Positions 32,000 to 41,236 of a DNA stretch of 64,000 nucleotides are shown here, in pieces. The position numbers and the translations under genes are program-made. Position 1 is the stretch's first letter. The number at the start of each line of letters is the position of its first letter. The stretch comes from RGIG5299 sp045542315 (lineage in GTDB: Bacteria > Bacillota > Clostridia > Oscillospirales > RGIG5299). The stretch covers positions 9,944-73,943 of the forward strand of contig JAZQKU010000075.1 of the NCBI GenBank assembly GCA_045542315.1. Reading direction: 5' to 3'. The notes below the pieces were generated by a model. That model was not told the DNA's origin. It saw nothing but the letters and a program-made list of their open reading frames with translations, and ran no database searches.

Positions 32000-34900
32000 A
32001 TGAAAAAGCTTTCATCTATAATTAAACGCAGCCTGTCGGCGCTTTTGGCGGCGTCAATGCTGCTTTGCGTTTCCTGCGGGACTGCCGGATCGATAGTTTC
32101 GGGCGCGCTTCTCGACAAAGAGATTTACGTAAGCGAGTTTATGGCGCTTAACACCAATACCATTATCGATATGGACGGCGAGCCCGAGGATTGGATCGAA
32201 ATAAGAAACAACTCGGATAAGGATATAAATCTTATAGGCTACACCCTCTCCGATGACCCCGAAAAGCCCGACAAATGGGAATTTCCCGATTGCACGGTAG
32301 CGGCGCACGGTCATATTCTCGTTTTCGCATCGGGTAAAAACAGGGAGATAAACGGTGAGATTCACACCAACTTCTCGCTTTCCTCCTCGGGAGAGAGAAT
32401 AATTCTCACCACCTCAAGAGGCAAGGTCGTATCAGATATCGAATACGGCAAGCAAAACGCCGATATCTCGATGGGCGTTGCCCTTGAAAACGGCGTAAGA
32501 AAGCTCGTAAACTTCTACGAGGCAACTCCCGGTCTTGAAAACGCGGGCGAATATATCGACGTGGGAAAGGTCATTGAGCAGTCGGATTTCGCACTTCTCA
32601 TTAACGAGATAACCCCCAGAAACGCATACAGCTACTACACCCAGAGCGGCAGCTATGAGCAGTGGGTGGAAATTATAAACAGATCAGATAAGGCGGTAAA
32701 GGTTTCGGAATATTATCTTTCCGACGATGCCGAAAAGCCGCTCAAATACCGTCTGCCCGACGTAACGCTCGAGGCGGGCGAAACGGTTGTGATATTCGTT
32801 TCGGGAGAGGGAACTACCTTTGCCGACATCGAAGAATATCACACCAACTTCTCAATGAGTGCAGAGGAAACCACACTCTATCTTGCACACGTTTCGGGAG
32901 CAACCGTAGATGCGGTTGAGTTATCCCCCGAAATGAAAAAGAATAACAGCTACGGACGAAGCCTTGCAGACCCCGAAAAGTGGGTTTACTATGCACGTCC
33001 CACCCCCAATAAACCGAACACAACACAGGAATTTGAATCTTTGACAAAGGCGGCGGAGCTTACATCTTCGTCGCTTATTGTAACTGAAGTATCCACCGCA
33101 AACGTTTCGGGATTAAAGCTTACCAACAAGACATACGCCAAAAACCACGGTCTTGTTTACTCATTTATGTATTATGCCGACTGGCTTGAGCTTTATAATC
33201 CCACCGATAGCGAGATAAGCCTTTCCGATTATATTCTCGGAAACGATAAAGCGCTTTTAACAAGCTTTGCCACCCTTCCCGATTACAAGATCGCACCCGG
33301 TGAATATAAGATCGTTTTTATCGGTCTTGAAGAGGACTATTACGTTAAAAGCAGTGAGGAAATAGGCTCGGTGCTTCATCTTTCCGCCGAGGGCGACACC
33401 GTTTTTCTTGTTTTGAAGGAAAGCGGCGAGGTAGTTGACTTTATGGAAACGGGCAGGCAGTTTGACTACGTGACCGTTGGCAGAAAGGGCACTGTAAGCT
33501 CCGAAGCCTACTATTTTCAGAAGGCAACTCCCGGCTCGGAAAATATCTACGACGGCGTTAACAAGGTGAGCCGACAGCCCGAATTTTCGGTTGACGGCGG
33601 CATCGTTCCCGAGGGCACCGTTATAACACTTACGCCTCCCACTCCGTCGGCAAAGATCTATTACACCACCGACGGCAGTATGCCAAACGCCTCCTCCAAG
33701 CTTTATACCGACGGTATAAAAATCAACAAGACCACCGTTATAAGAGCCGTTGCCGTTGAGGAGGGCAAGCTCGTTTCGATAGACGTGACGAGAACCTTTT
33801 TCGTAAACGTGAGCCACACCCTTACCGTGCTTTCGGTTTCGGGCGACCCCGAGGGATTTTATAACGACGAATACGGACTTTTCGGATATCCCTACGACGG
33901 TGTTTCCACCACTCACGGCGGATATATAACAAAGCTCAAAAACAGAGGTCTTAAAAGCGTTAAGACGTCGGGCAGCATTGAGTTTTACAAGGACGGCAAC
34001 TTAAATCTTCAGTTCGATGGCGAGCTTTCGCTTTTCGGTCAGTACAGCCTTGTTACCGACCAGAAATCCTTTAAGGTCGAGCTTAAGAGCAAATACGGAA
34101 TAGACGAGATAAACTATCCTCTTATTGAAACCAACGAGATAAACTATTACACCGATTTCGTGCTCCGTCAGGGCGGCTACCCCGACAGCTCCCGCACGAG
34201 AATTTTAGACCTAACCTTTGCAAGACTTGCAAAGACCTCACTTGATATCGACGTTATGGACGGCATTCCCGTCGTAGTTTATATAAACGGTGAATATCAC
34301 GGACTTTATAATCTCCGTGAAAGATTTGACGTTGACTATATCGTAAACCACTACGGCTCAAATCCCGAGGACGTGGATATGATAAAGGGAAACAAGACCA
34401 TTCTCTACGGCTCTCTTGCCGATTACAACGCCCTTAAGGCATATGTCACCACTCACGATCTTTCGGTTAAGGAGTATTACGATTACGTTTGCTCGCAGGT
34501 AGATATCGAAAGCCTTATGAACTGGTGGGCAATGGAAAGCTTTTTGGTAAACACCGACTCGGGTAACATCAAATTCTTTAGAGATAAGGCAAACGGTAAG
34601 TGGCGATGGTTTTTGTTTGACCTCGACTGGTCGCTTTTCGGCTCGAATTATCTCGGCACCTACGATATGCTCCGTCAGTTTGCCTTCGACCCTGCCGGTC
34701 ACGGAATAGGGAACGGCTTTGAAACCTGGCTTACCTGCGGACTCGTTAAAAACAAGGACTTCAAGGAACGCTTTATTCACAGATATATGTACGTTATCCA
34801 TTACGTTTTCGAGGATAACCGTGTAAGCGATACGGTTGATTACCTTTCATCTCTTATTGAGAGCGAAATTCCGAACCATATAAAGAGATGGAAGACCGAG

Positions 34901-35146
34901 AACGATAACTACGCAAATAACGAATACCGCTCTTCACCCGGCTCACTTTCGGGCTGGAAAAATGCGGTTGAGGGCATAAAGACACGCGTTCAGAAGAGAA
35001 AGCCCTACGCTCTTAAGGAAATAAAGAATTTCTTTAAGCTTACCGATGCCGAAATGGAATATTATGCAACCCACGATATCGACGGCAACCCCTACGTTCT
35101 TTACGATATGCACGGAAACGTTGTAGAGCCGGAGGCGGCGTTATGA
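32000..35146 (+). CDS. CotH-kinase lipoprotein with lamin-tail domains
   Basis: This 1048-residue exported lipoprotein (signal peptide with LLCVSCG, Cys about 26) has three lamin-tail-like domains (about 37-170, 195-345 and 355-510, each with DWIEIRN- or DWLELYN-type strands). A chitobiase-like module follows (about 540-605, KIYYTTDGSMPNASS), then a CotH atypical kinase domain (about 620-1000) with VVYINGEYHGLYNLRERFD, ESLMNWWAMESF and KWRWFLFDLDWSLFG. CotH proteins phosphorylate spore-coat or surface proteins. The D-x-D-W segment holds the expected metal-binding acids. Its stop overlaps the next gene as ATGA. Confidence 0.9.
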   Translation: MKKLSSIIKRSLSALLAASMLLCVSCGTAGSIVSGALLDKEIYVSEFMALNTNTIIDMDGEPEDWIEIRNNSDKDINLIGYTLSDDPEKPDKWEFPDCTVAAHGHILVFASGKNREINGEIHTNFSLSSSGERIILTTSRGKVVSDIEYGKQNADISMGVALENGVRKLVNFYEATPGLENAGEYIDVGKVIEQSDFALLINEITPRNAYSYYTQSGSYEQWVEIINRSDKAVKVSEYYLSDDAEKPLKYRLPDVTLEAGETVVIFVSGEGTTFADIEEYHTNFSMSAEETTLYLAHVSGATVDAVELSPEMKKNNSYGRSLADPEKWVYYARPTPNKPNTTQEFESLTKAAELTSSSLIVTEVSTANVSGLKLTNKTYAKNHGLVYSFMYYADWLELYNPTDSEISLSDYILGNDKALLTSFATLPDYKIAPGEYKIVFIGLEEDYYVKSSEEIGSVLHLSAEGDTVFLVLKESGEVVDFMETGRQFDYVTVGRKGTVSSEAYYFQKATPGSENIYDGVNKVSRQPEFSVDGGIVPEGTVITLTPPTPSAKIYYTTDGSMPNASSKLYTDGIKINKTTVIRAVAVEEGKLVSIDVTRTFFVNVSHTLTVLSVSGDPEGFYNDEYGLFGYPYDGVSTTHGGYITKLKNRGLKSVKTSGSIEFYKDGNLNLQFDGELSLFGQYSLVTDQKSFKVELKSKYGIDEINYPLIETNEINYYTDFVLRQGGYPDSSRTRILDLTFARLAKTSLDIDVMDGIPVVVYINGEYHGLYNLRERFDVDYIVNHYGSNPEDVDMIKGNKTILYGSLADYNALKAYVTTHDLSVKEYYDYVCSQVDIESLMNWWAMESFLVNTDSGNIKFFRDKANGKWRWFLFDLDWSLFGSNYLGTYDMLRQFAFDPAGHGIGNGFETWLTCGLVKNKDFKERFIHRYMYVIHYVFEDNRVSDTVDYLSSLIESEIPNHIKRWKTENDNYANNEYRSSPGSLSGWKNAVEGIKTRVQKRKPYALKEIKNFFKLTDAEMEYYATHDIDGNPYVLYDMHGNVVEPEAAL

Positions 35147-36168
35147 CGAAAAAGCAAAAGATAGGGCTTGTTACGGCAGTAGCTGTCTTTTTACTCGTCG
35201 CCGTTATAGGAATTCTCACCATTTCGGGTGCGCAAGAGATAGTTATATCGGAGTTTAACGGCAAAAAGGTGCTTCTTGGCGATTACGACTGCTTTATTGA
35301 ATTCAACCGCCGAATAGCGATGAGGGATAGCAGGGATTTTATTGCAAGAAGTCTGAAATATTCCCATTATCTTGCAAAGCAAAACGTCAAGCTTACCGAT
35401 GAGGATATAGCAAAGGCTTTAGAGAAGCTTGAAAAGGAGTATTTTGAGGAAGAAAATTTTGCGGATTATTATATTCCGATTGCAAAATCCGCGAAAATGG
35501 AGTATAATAGTTTCAGAGAATCGTTGGCCTGCTACGCCGCCTGCGTTGCGGTAACCGAGCTTTTTGAGGATTATGCAAAAAGCGAGTATGAAAAGCAGGA
35601 TAAGGAATCGGAAAATTATATCTCCGAGCTTGACAGCTTCCTTTACACCCTTGAAAAAGAGGCGATGAAGGAGGAGGCAAAGATAGTTACCTCCTTTAAC
35701 GATTCGAAAAACGAATTCGGCGTTTCAAACTACGAAAAGCATTACGAGTGCTTTGTGGGGCTTATTGGCGAGACAAGTAAATTCGAGTCGATCAGGTCGA
35801 TAACGCTCTATATAGGAATAGATAAGCGCTACGGCAGAGAGGCTGATATCTCTCAGCTTGAGGCATATCTCGACACTATTTATTCAGGAATAAAAAGAAT
35901 AGAGGGCTATGAGGGAATTTTGAACGATATGGGCGCCTCTGATTTTGAATTCTGGATTCAGGCAAAGAAATTTTACCGAAACGTTTACGTTTACGAGCAG
36001 TTAACGCAGGATTATTTCGCCTCGCGCTTTCAGCTTAAAAAGACGGCGGGAACTCTTCCCGAGGGAGTTACCACTCTCGAGGAATACGCCGCATATATCC
36101 TTATTGACACCGCTCTTATGTGCAAGGTGGTCAACACGGATTTTGAATGGAACAGAAACCAGAAATAA
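35143..36168 (+). CDS. Membrane-anchored foldase-like protein
   Basis: This 341-residue protein has one N-terminal transmembrane helix (about 6-28) and a long helical extracytoplasmic part. Residues 35-140 (GKKVLLGDYDCFIEF, then SLKYSHYLAKQNVKLTDEDI) resemble the SurA N-terminal chaperone domain found in PrsA-like foldases. No parvulin domain is visible. Coupled by ATGA to the CotH gene, it may assist folding or export of that protein; this is inference. The C-terminal third has no recognised fold. Confidence 0.7.
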   Translation: MTKKQKIGLVTAVAVFLLVAVIGILTISGAQEIVISEFNGKKVLLGDYDCFIEFNRRIAMRDSRDFIARSLKYSHYLAKQNVKLTDEDIAKALEKLEKEYFEEENFADYYIPIAKSAKMEYNSFRESLACYAACVAVTELFEDYAKSEYEKQDKESENYISELDSFLYTLEKEAMKEEAKIVTSFNDSKNEFGVSNYEKHYECFVGLIGETSKFESIRSITLYIGIDKRYGREADISQLEAYLDTIYSGIKRIEGYEGILNDMGASDFEFWIQAKKFYRNVYVYEQLTQDYFASRFQLKKTAGTLPEGVTTLEEYAAYILIDTALMCKVVNTDFEWNRNQK

Positions 36169-36186
36169 ATATAAAGGATGAAAAAA

Positions 36187-37335
36187 ATGACGTCTAAGGA
36201 AAGCGAAAAAATCTTCGGCAAAGAAAAATCAGTTGCGAGGCTCGGAATTATTGCCCTTAAAGGCACCGAGGAGCTTGCAAAGAAAATCGATTACTATTTA
36301 ACCGACTGGTCAAACCAGCTTGACGAGCCTGTTGAGACCTTCTTGATAGAGGCGGATTGTCCCCGTTTTTCTTCGGGTGATGCAAAGGGCATAATCAAGC
36401 AGCCGGTAAGAGGTCTTGACCTCTACATTCTCGTTGACGTGGCAAACTACAGCTGCACCTACAATATGTTCGGATTCGAGAACAATATGTCGCCCGACGA
36501 TCATTATCAGGACCTCAAGAGAATTATTCAGGCGGTTTCGGGCAAGGCTCACAGAATCAACGTAATTATGCCGGTGCTTTACGGCGGACGTCAGCACAGA
36601 AGAAACTACCGCGAGTCGCTTGACTGTGCAGTTGCGCTTCAGGAGCTTCAGTCAATGGGCGTTGTAAACGTTATTACCGTTGACGCTCACGACCCCAAGG
36701 TTAACAACGCAGTCCCCCTTATGGGCTTTGATAACATTATGCCCGTTTATCAGACGTTAAAGACTATCTTCCGCACCGTTCCCGATATTAAATTCGATAA
36801 AGATCACTTTATGGTGGTAAGCCCCGATGAAGGCGCAATGAACCGCAATATGTATTACGCATCGGTCCTCGGCGTTGACCTCGGTATGTTCTATAAAAGA
36901 CGTGACTACTCAAAGATAGTAAACGGCAGAAATCCCATTGTGGCTCACGAATACCTCGGAAACTCGGTTGAGGGTAAGGACGTATTCATTGCCGACGATA
37001 TGATATCCTCGGGTGAATCAATGCTTGACCTTGCTTACGAGCTTAAGAAGCGCAAGGCAAACAAGATCTTTGCATACGTAACCTACGGCTTCTTTACCAA
37101 CGGTCTTGAGAAGTTTGACAAGGCTTATGCCGACGGCGTGCTTTCGGGCGTTTTCGCAACAAACCTCACCTACCGTATGCCCGAGCTTCTCGAAAGAGAG
37201 TGGTTTAATGAGGTTGACGTTTCGAAATATCTTTCCTATTATATAGCATCTCTCAATCACGATCTTTCTATCGGTAAGGTAATAGATCCTCATCAGAAGA
37301 TAAAAGCGCTTTTGGAAAAGACGAATAATAAATAA
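36187..37335 (+). CDS. prs: Ribose-phosphate pyrophosphokinase (long clostridial type)
   Basis: This enzyme makes PRPP from ribose 5-phosphate and ATP for nucleotide, His and Trp synthesis. Signatures present are the N-terminal Rossmann-like half with YILVDVANYSCTYN, the RRNYRESL and VITVDAHDP region, and the PRPP-binding loop VFIADDMISSGESMLD (about 271-286). At 382 residues it is longer than the usual 310-320. ATG 36187 is chosen over ATG 36178 because AAAGG lies 9 nt upstream of the former and would touch the latter. An own terminator follows. Confidence 0.9.
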   Translation: MTSKESEKIFGKEKSVARLGIIALKGTEELAKKIDYYLTDWSNQLDEPVETFLIEADCPRFSSGDAKGIIKQPVRGLDLYILVDVANYSCTYNMFGFENNMSPDDHYQDLKRIIQAVSGKAHRINVIMPVLYGGRQHRRNYRESLDCAVALQELQSMGVVNVITVDAHDPKVNNAVPLMGFDNIMPVYQTLKTIFRTVPDIKFDKDHFMVVSPDEGAMNRNMYYASVLGVDLGMFYKRRDYSKIVNGRNPIVAHEYLGNSVEGKDVFIADDMISSGESMLDLAYELKKRKANKIFAYVTYGFFTNGLEKFDKAYADGVLSGVFATNLTYRMPELLEREWFNEVDVSKYLSYYIASLNHDLSIGKVIDPHQKIKALLEKTNNK

Positions 37336-37342
37336 GAAAAAC

Positions 37343-37375
37343 GATCCCGCCATTTTGGCGGGATCTTTGCTTTTT
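37343..37375 (+). terminator. prs terminator
   Basis: GATCCCGCCA-TTT-TGGCGGGATC followed by TTTGCTTTTT. Confidence 0.93.
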
Positions 37376-37405
37376 GTTTCCGATGCGGAGGTTTTTCCGT
37401 AAAAT

Positions 37406-37434
37406 TTGCCGTTTGTAAAAAAATATGTTATAAT
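37406..37434 (+). promoter_or_regulatory. Promoter before the sigma-factor gene
   Basis: TTGCCG (37406-37411), a 17-bp spacer and TATAAT (37429-37434), about 70 bp before the start codon. A CCGTAGTATATA stretch nearer the gene could be an ECF-type element, but that is speculative. Confidence 0.65.
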
Positions 37435-37505
37435 AATAAAAACTTCTCTTTTTACGTAGTTTTTCGCAGTAAAACCGTAGTATATAGGTAAAGGAGGTCG
37501 GTAAT

Positions 37506-38063
37506 ATGAACGATGAAAGAATAATCGGTCTGTTTTTTGAACGCTCGGAAACGGCAATTTCGGAGCTTGAGAAAAAATACGGCAAGCTTCTTTATGCGGT
37601 AGCAAATAACGTTCTTAATGATAGCGAGGACGCGCGCGAGTGCGTAAACGACACCTATCTTGCAACGTGGAACGCCGTTCCGCCAGCAAACCCCAATCCG
37701 CTTCTTTCCTTTGTCTGCAAAATAGTAAGGAACCTTTCACTTAAGCGTTACGAGCAAAACACCGCAAAAAAGAGAAACAGCGCTTATGACCTTTCTCTTT
37801 CGGAGATTGGCGATTTTGTTTCTGCAAAGGAAAACGTTGAGGCGGAAAACGAAAGAAAAGAGCTTTTGGCGGCGGTTGAAGGCTTTTTGAAAACGCTTTC
37901 AACCGAAAACCGAGTGATCTTTATGCGCCGCTACTGGTTTTTCGACAGCTATGCCGACATCTCCAAAAGGGTGGGAATTTCGGAAAAGAACGTTTCTGTC
38001 CGGCTTGTAAGGCTGCGCGACCAACTGCGTAGCTATTTAAAGGAAAGAGAGGTAATAATATGA
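37506..38063 (+). CDS. ECF-type RNA polymerase sigma factor
   Basis: The 185-residue sigma-70-family protein has only regions 2 and 4. Region 2 has YGKLLYAVANNVLNDSEDA and the promoter-melting ECVNDTYLATWN; region 4 has YADISKRVGISEKNVSVRL, a helix-turn-helix binding the -35 element. AAGGAGGT precedes the ATG. Its stop overlaps the next gene as ATGA, the usual arrangement with a membrane anti-sigma factor. The target regulon is unknown; the two neighbours downstream are candidates. Confidence 0.92.
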   Translation: MNDERIIGLFFERSETAISELEKKYGKLLYAVANNVLNDSEDARECVNDTYLATWNAVPPANPNPLLSFVCKIVRNLSLKRYEQNTAKKRNSAYDLSLSEIGDFVSAKENVEAENERKELLAAVEGFLKTLSTENRVIFMRRYWFFDSYADISKRVGISEKNVSVRLVRLRDQLRSYLKEREVII

Positions 38064-38887
38064 ATAATAAGGAATTTTTAAGCTCGCTTAACGAAATTGA
38101 CGAGCGCTACGTTAACGAGGCTGCCGAATATAACGTAAATAGCAGGCGTTCGTTTTTCTTAAAGCTCGGCGCATTGGCCGCCTGCCTGTGCATTTGCATT
38201 GTGGCGGTGCTAAATCCATTTGGACAGGAATTTACATATGGCAGCTCAAGCAGTCCCGGAACTAACAGTGTGCCGGGGGTGCCTCCTTTGCAATTTACAA
38301 GCCGAAGCTTTTACAGCAAGGAAGAGCTTATCACTTGGATAAAGGACGGCGGTAAATGGGAAGGGAATTGGGGCAGCGGATATTATAATCCGGAATATGA
38401 CGGCGCTTATGATAAAAACTTATTTTATAATGCCGCTGTTGAAAACGGCTATTTCCCTTCAATAAAGCTTAAAATATCGGAAGATTATAAATATTATTAT
38501 ACTGTAAGTGCCGATAGCTATTCATTTTTCTATTGCACCCCAAAAGGAGATTCCGATATTGAAAGCTGCTCAATTATGATTTATGTTGTTTCAGACGGGG
38601 AAAAGGAGCTTTCAATTAAAGAAAAGGCGGAAAAATACGGACTTATAGGTGATTGGATACCAAAGGATGCAATTAACGTGTATTCCGATTCCGACGAGAT
38701 TTATAATCAGTATGGCGAATACGTTGCGGTAAAATCCTATGAATATGAGGAAAATAAATTTAAGGTGCCGCGAATCATTATTGAAAAAGACAATTTTTTG
38801 ATTAAGATATCTGTGGTTGGAGGCGTTGACGATCCGCTGAAAATATTTGATTATTTTGAAGTTGCTTTTGAGAAAATTAACACGTAA
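38060..38887 (+). CDS. Membrane partner of the sigma factor (anti-sigma-like)
   Basis: The 275-residue product has a cytosolic N-terminus (1-30, NNKEFLSSLNEIDERYVNEA), one transmembrane helix (about 32-50, LGALAACLCICIVAV), a Ser/Pro linker and an extracytoplasmic domain of about 190 residues. The short N-terminus matches the position of sigma-binding segments in this type of partner, though no zinc-binding ZAS motif (HxxxCxxC) is present. Translational coupling to the sigma factor is the main reason for calling it an anti-sigma or sensor. The outer domain is not recognised. Confidence 0.7.
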   Translation: MNNKEFLSSLNEIDERYVNEAAEYNVNSRRSFFLKLGALAACLCICIVAVLNPFGQEFTYGSSSSPGTNSVPGVPPLQFTSRSFYSKEELITWIKDGGKWEGNWGSGYYNPEYDGAYDKNLFYNAAVENGYFPSIKLKISEDYKYYYTVSADSYSFFYCTPKGDSDIESCSIMIYVVSDGEKELSIKEKAEKYGLIGDWIPKDAINVYSDSDEIYNQYGEYVAVKSYEYEENKFKVPRIIIEKDNFLIKISVVGGVDDPLKIFDYFEVAFEKINT

Positions 38888-38969
38888 GTCAAAAATTATA
38901 AACGGCAACAATGATGTGCTTGAGTAAAAAAACGCCCCGCAAAATCGGTGCGTTAAAGGAGGCAATTTT

Positions 38970-39374
38970 ATGAAAAGGCTGGCAGTATTGGTCTTTACGT
39001 TAACTCTTGTTTTTGCCTTGGTTGGCTGTGTGGGAGTTACGTCGGGGAAAGGGCTTCTTAAGGAGGGTACGGTAAAAAGCGTTTCGGTTTCCTCTTTGCC
39101 CGAGGGTTATTCCTACTCATTTAGCGGCGAAGAAGCAATGGCTGTCGTCGGTTATATTCAAGATTTAAATTTAATCGCAAAATTTGAGGAGAATCCTAAC
39201 GATTATGACGGATTGACATGGGTTATCACTTTTAAATACGATAACGGAAAGGTTTTGAAGCTCTACCATTTCGGTAATATGTTTATAGGAACGGAAGACG
39301 GCAAATGGTATAAAATGAAAACCGAGGAAGCAAACTGTTTCGGAGAATTGTTAAACGAGTTAAAATCCCGCTAA
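38970..39374 (+). CDS. Small lipoprotein
   Basis: This 134-residue lipoprotein (lipobox ALVGC, Cys20) has AAAGGAGG 8 nt before the ATG. The mature part is a single alpha-beta domain with SLPEGYSYSFSGEEA and WVITFKYDNGKVLKLYHFGN; it resembles small secreted proteins common in clostridia, with no known role. It lies 82 bp after the sigma/anti-sigma pair and ends at a terminator, so it may be a target of that sigma factor. Confidence 0.8.
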   Translation: MKRLAVLVFTLTLVFALVGCVGVTSGKGLLKEGTVKSVSVSSLPEGYSYSFSGEEAMAVVGYIQDLNLIAKFEENPNDYDGLTWVITFKYDNGKVLKLYHFGNMFIGTEDGKWYKMKTEEANCFGELLNELKSR

Positions 39375-39383
39375 TTGTTAAAC

Positions 39384-39410
39384 ACCCCCGCCTCGAAAGA
39401 GGCGGGGGGT
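39384..39410 (+). terminator. Terminator with GAAA loop
   Basis: CCCCCGCCTC-GAAA-GAGGCGGGGG followed by a short T-containing tail. The 120 bp after it to 39530 show no gene. Confidence 0.8.
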
Positions 39411-39530
39411 CATTTTGCTTGTTTGCGCTTTTATGCGGGCAAATTGAAAAGTGCCCCGCGCAGAGAGGATATGCTTCGTCGGCTTTGCCGCCACCACACC
39501 TCTTCACTATTCACTTTTCACTCTTAACTT

Positions 39531-39562
39531 AAAAAGCTCCGTCCTTTCGGGACGGAGCTTTT
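39531..39562. terminator. Terminator of the minus-strand metabolic operon
   Basis: AAAAAGCTCCGTCC-TTTC-GGGACGGAGCTTTT, a perfect stem with A/T flanks on both sides. It lies 4 bp beyond the acyl-CoA synthetase stop. Confidence 0.95.
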
Positions 39563-39566
39563 AGCT

Positions 39567-41216
39567 TTATTTATTATCGCTTTTTCTTATTTCCGCGCGC
39601 TTTATCTTGCCCGATATAGTCTTGGGAAGCTCGGTTACGAACTCAACTATTCGGGGATATTTGTAGGGCGCGGTGGTGCGCTTGACGTGGTCCTGAAGCT
39701 CCTTTTTAAGCTCCTCGGAGGGGGTGTAGCCCTTTGCGAGAATTATAGTTGCCTTAACTATCTGACCTCTTACGGGGTCGGGCACGGCGGTAATAGCCGT
39801 TTCCAGAACAGCGGGGTGCTCAAGAAGCGCCGATTCGACCTCGAAGGGACTTATGCGGTAGTCCGACGATTTGATAACGTCGTCGGTTCTGCCGACAAAC
39901 CAGAAGTATCCTTCTTCATCAAACCAGGCGACGTCGCCTGTGTGATAGTAGCCGTCATACATAACGGAGGAGGTCTTGTCCTCGTCGTTTGCATAGCCCG
40001 TGAAAAGTCCGTAGGGGTGGCGCTCCGTCATATCAATACAGATCTCGCCCTCCTCGCCGACCTCACAGGGGTCGCCCTTATCGTTCAACAAAATTGTGTT
40101 GAAATGGGGTGAAGGCTTGCCCATTGAGCCGGGCTTGGGAGTGACCCAGGGGAAGGTTGCCGCCAAAACCGCGGTTTCGGTCTGACCGCAGCCCTCGCGA
40201 AGCTCAAGGCCGGTCATATTTTTCCACTGTTTAAAGACCTCTGCGTTTAAAGGCTCGCCCGCAATGTAGGTTGCGCGAAGAGAGGAAAGGTCAATGCCCG
40301 TAAGGTCCTCCTTGATGAGAAAGCGGAAGACGGTGGGCGGTGCGCAGAAGGTCGTTATCTTGTGCTTTTCAATCATTTTTGCCATTTCAAGGGGCAAAAA
40401 GCGGGTATCGAAATCGTAAACGAATACCGAGGCTCCGCAAAGCCACTGACCGAAGATCTTGCCCCACGAGCATTTTGCCCAGCCTGTTTCGGCAAGGGAG
40501 AAGTGAAGGTCGGTCTCCTTGAGGCTTTGCCAGAAGCCTGCGGTGAGAATGTGACCCAAGGGGTAGAAAAAGTTGTGGGTAACCATTTTGGGCATGCCTG
40601 TTGTGCCCGAGGTGAAGTAGATTATCATATTACCGTTCGGGTCGATATCGCGGCGGGGAAATTCCTCCGAGGCAGCCTCGACGCATTCGTCGAAATCAAG
40701 CCTGTTTTCCGCCTTGCCCTCAACGGTTGCCAAAATTACGGGGTGGTCAAACTCCTTTTCCGCCTCGATGAAGGAATGCTCTATCTCGCTATCGGTAACG
40801 TAAACCGCCATTTTGGCGTTTGAGCTGTTAACACGGTAAACGATATCCTTTTTCGTGAGCTGATGGGTGGCGGGAATAAGGGTTGCACCGAGCCTGCAAA
40901 GAGCGGGAACGATATACCAATACTGATAGCGGCGCTTTACGATAACAAGCACTCTGTCGCCCTTTCCGATGCCGAGCGCTTCAAAGGCATTTGCCGCCTT
41001 TTTGGAAAGGCGGGAGATATCGGCAAAGGAGAAGGTTTTTGTTTCGCCCTTGTCGTTTGCCCAGACGAGTGCGCGCTGTGAGGGCGCTTCCGCGGCGTAA
41101 ACGTCAACAACGTCGTTTGCAAAGTTGAAGTTATCGGGGGCGGTTATTTTGAAATTTTTGCGAAAATCCTCGTAGCTTTCGAAATTTTCGTTGCAAAATC
41201 GGGATAAAAGTCTCAT
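39567..41216 (-). CDS. AMP-forming acyl-CoA synthetase (MACS-like)
   Basis: This 549-residue ANL-superfamily enzyme activates a carboxylic acid to its acyl-CoA through an acyl-AMP. Motifs: P-loop YFTSGTTGMPKM (about 200-211), REGCGQTET (about 345), YHTGDVAWFDEEGYFWFVGR (hinge region, about 425-444) and catalytic Lys in TISGKIKR near the C-terminus. The overall pattern is closest to medium-chain acyl-CoA and acetyl-CoA-type synthetases. It lies downstream of the cupin regulator and 2-oxoacid oxidoreductase genes. A role in interconverting the branched-chain acids and CoA esters handled by that enzyme is plausible. Confidence 0.9.
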   Translation of the reverse strand: MRLLSRFCNENFESYEDFRKNFKITAPDNFNFANDVVDVYAAEAPSQRALVWANDKGETKTFSFADISRLSKKAANAFEALGIGKGDRVLVIVKRRYQYWYIVPALCRLGATLIPATHQLTKKDIVYRVNSSNAKMAVYVTDSEIEHSFIEAEKEFDHPVILATVEGKAENRLDFDECVEAASEEFPRRDIDPNGNMIIYFTSGTTGMPKMVTHNFFYPLGHILTAGFWQSLKETDLHFSLAETGWAKCSWGKIFGQWLCGASVFVYDFDTRFLPLEMAKMIEKHKITTFCAPPTVFRFLIKEDLTGIDLSSLRATYIAGEPLNAEVFKQWKNMTGLELREGCGQTETAVLAATFPWVTPKPGSMGKPSPHFNTILLNDKGDPCEVGEEGEICIDMTERHPYGLFTGYANDEDKTSSVMYDGYYHTGDVAWFDEEGYFWFVGRTDDVIKSSDYRISPFEVESALLEHPAVLETAITAVPDPVRGQIVKATIILAKGYTPSEELKKELQDHVKRTTAPYKYPRIVEFVTELPKTISGKIKRAEIRKSDNK

Positions 41217-41236
41217 ATTTTGTTAGTCCTTTAAAT

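Noticed and set aside
37018..37605. 195-codon minus-strand frame over the end of prs and the sigma-factor start
   Set aside because: It crosses a strong terminator and the sigma-factor promoter and is a shadow frame.
39410..39530. Possible small gene between the lipoprotein and the acyl-CoA synthetase
   Set aside because: No start with a ribosome site and no consistent frame; it looks like ordinary intergenic sequence between two terminators.
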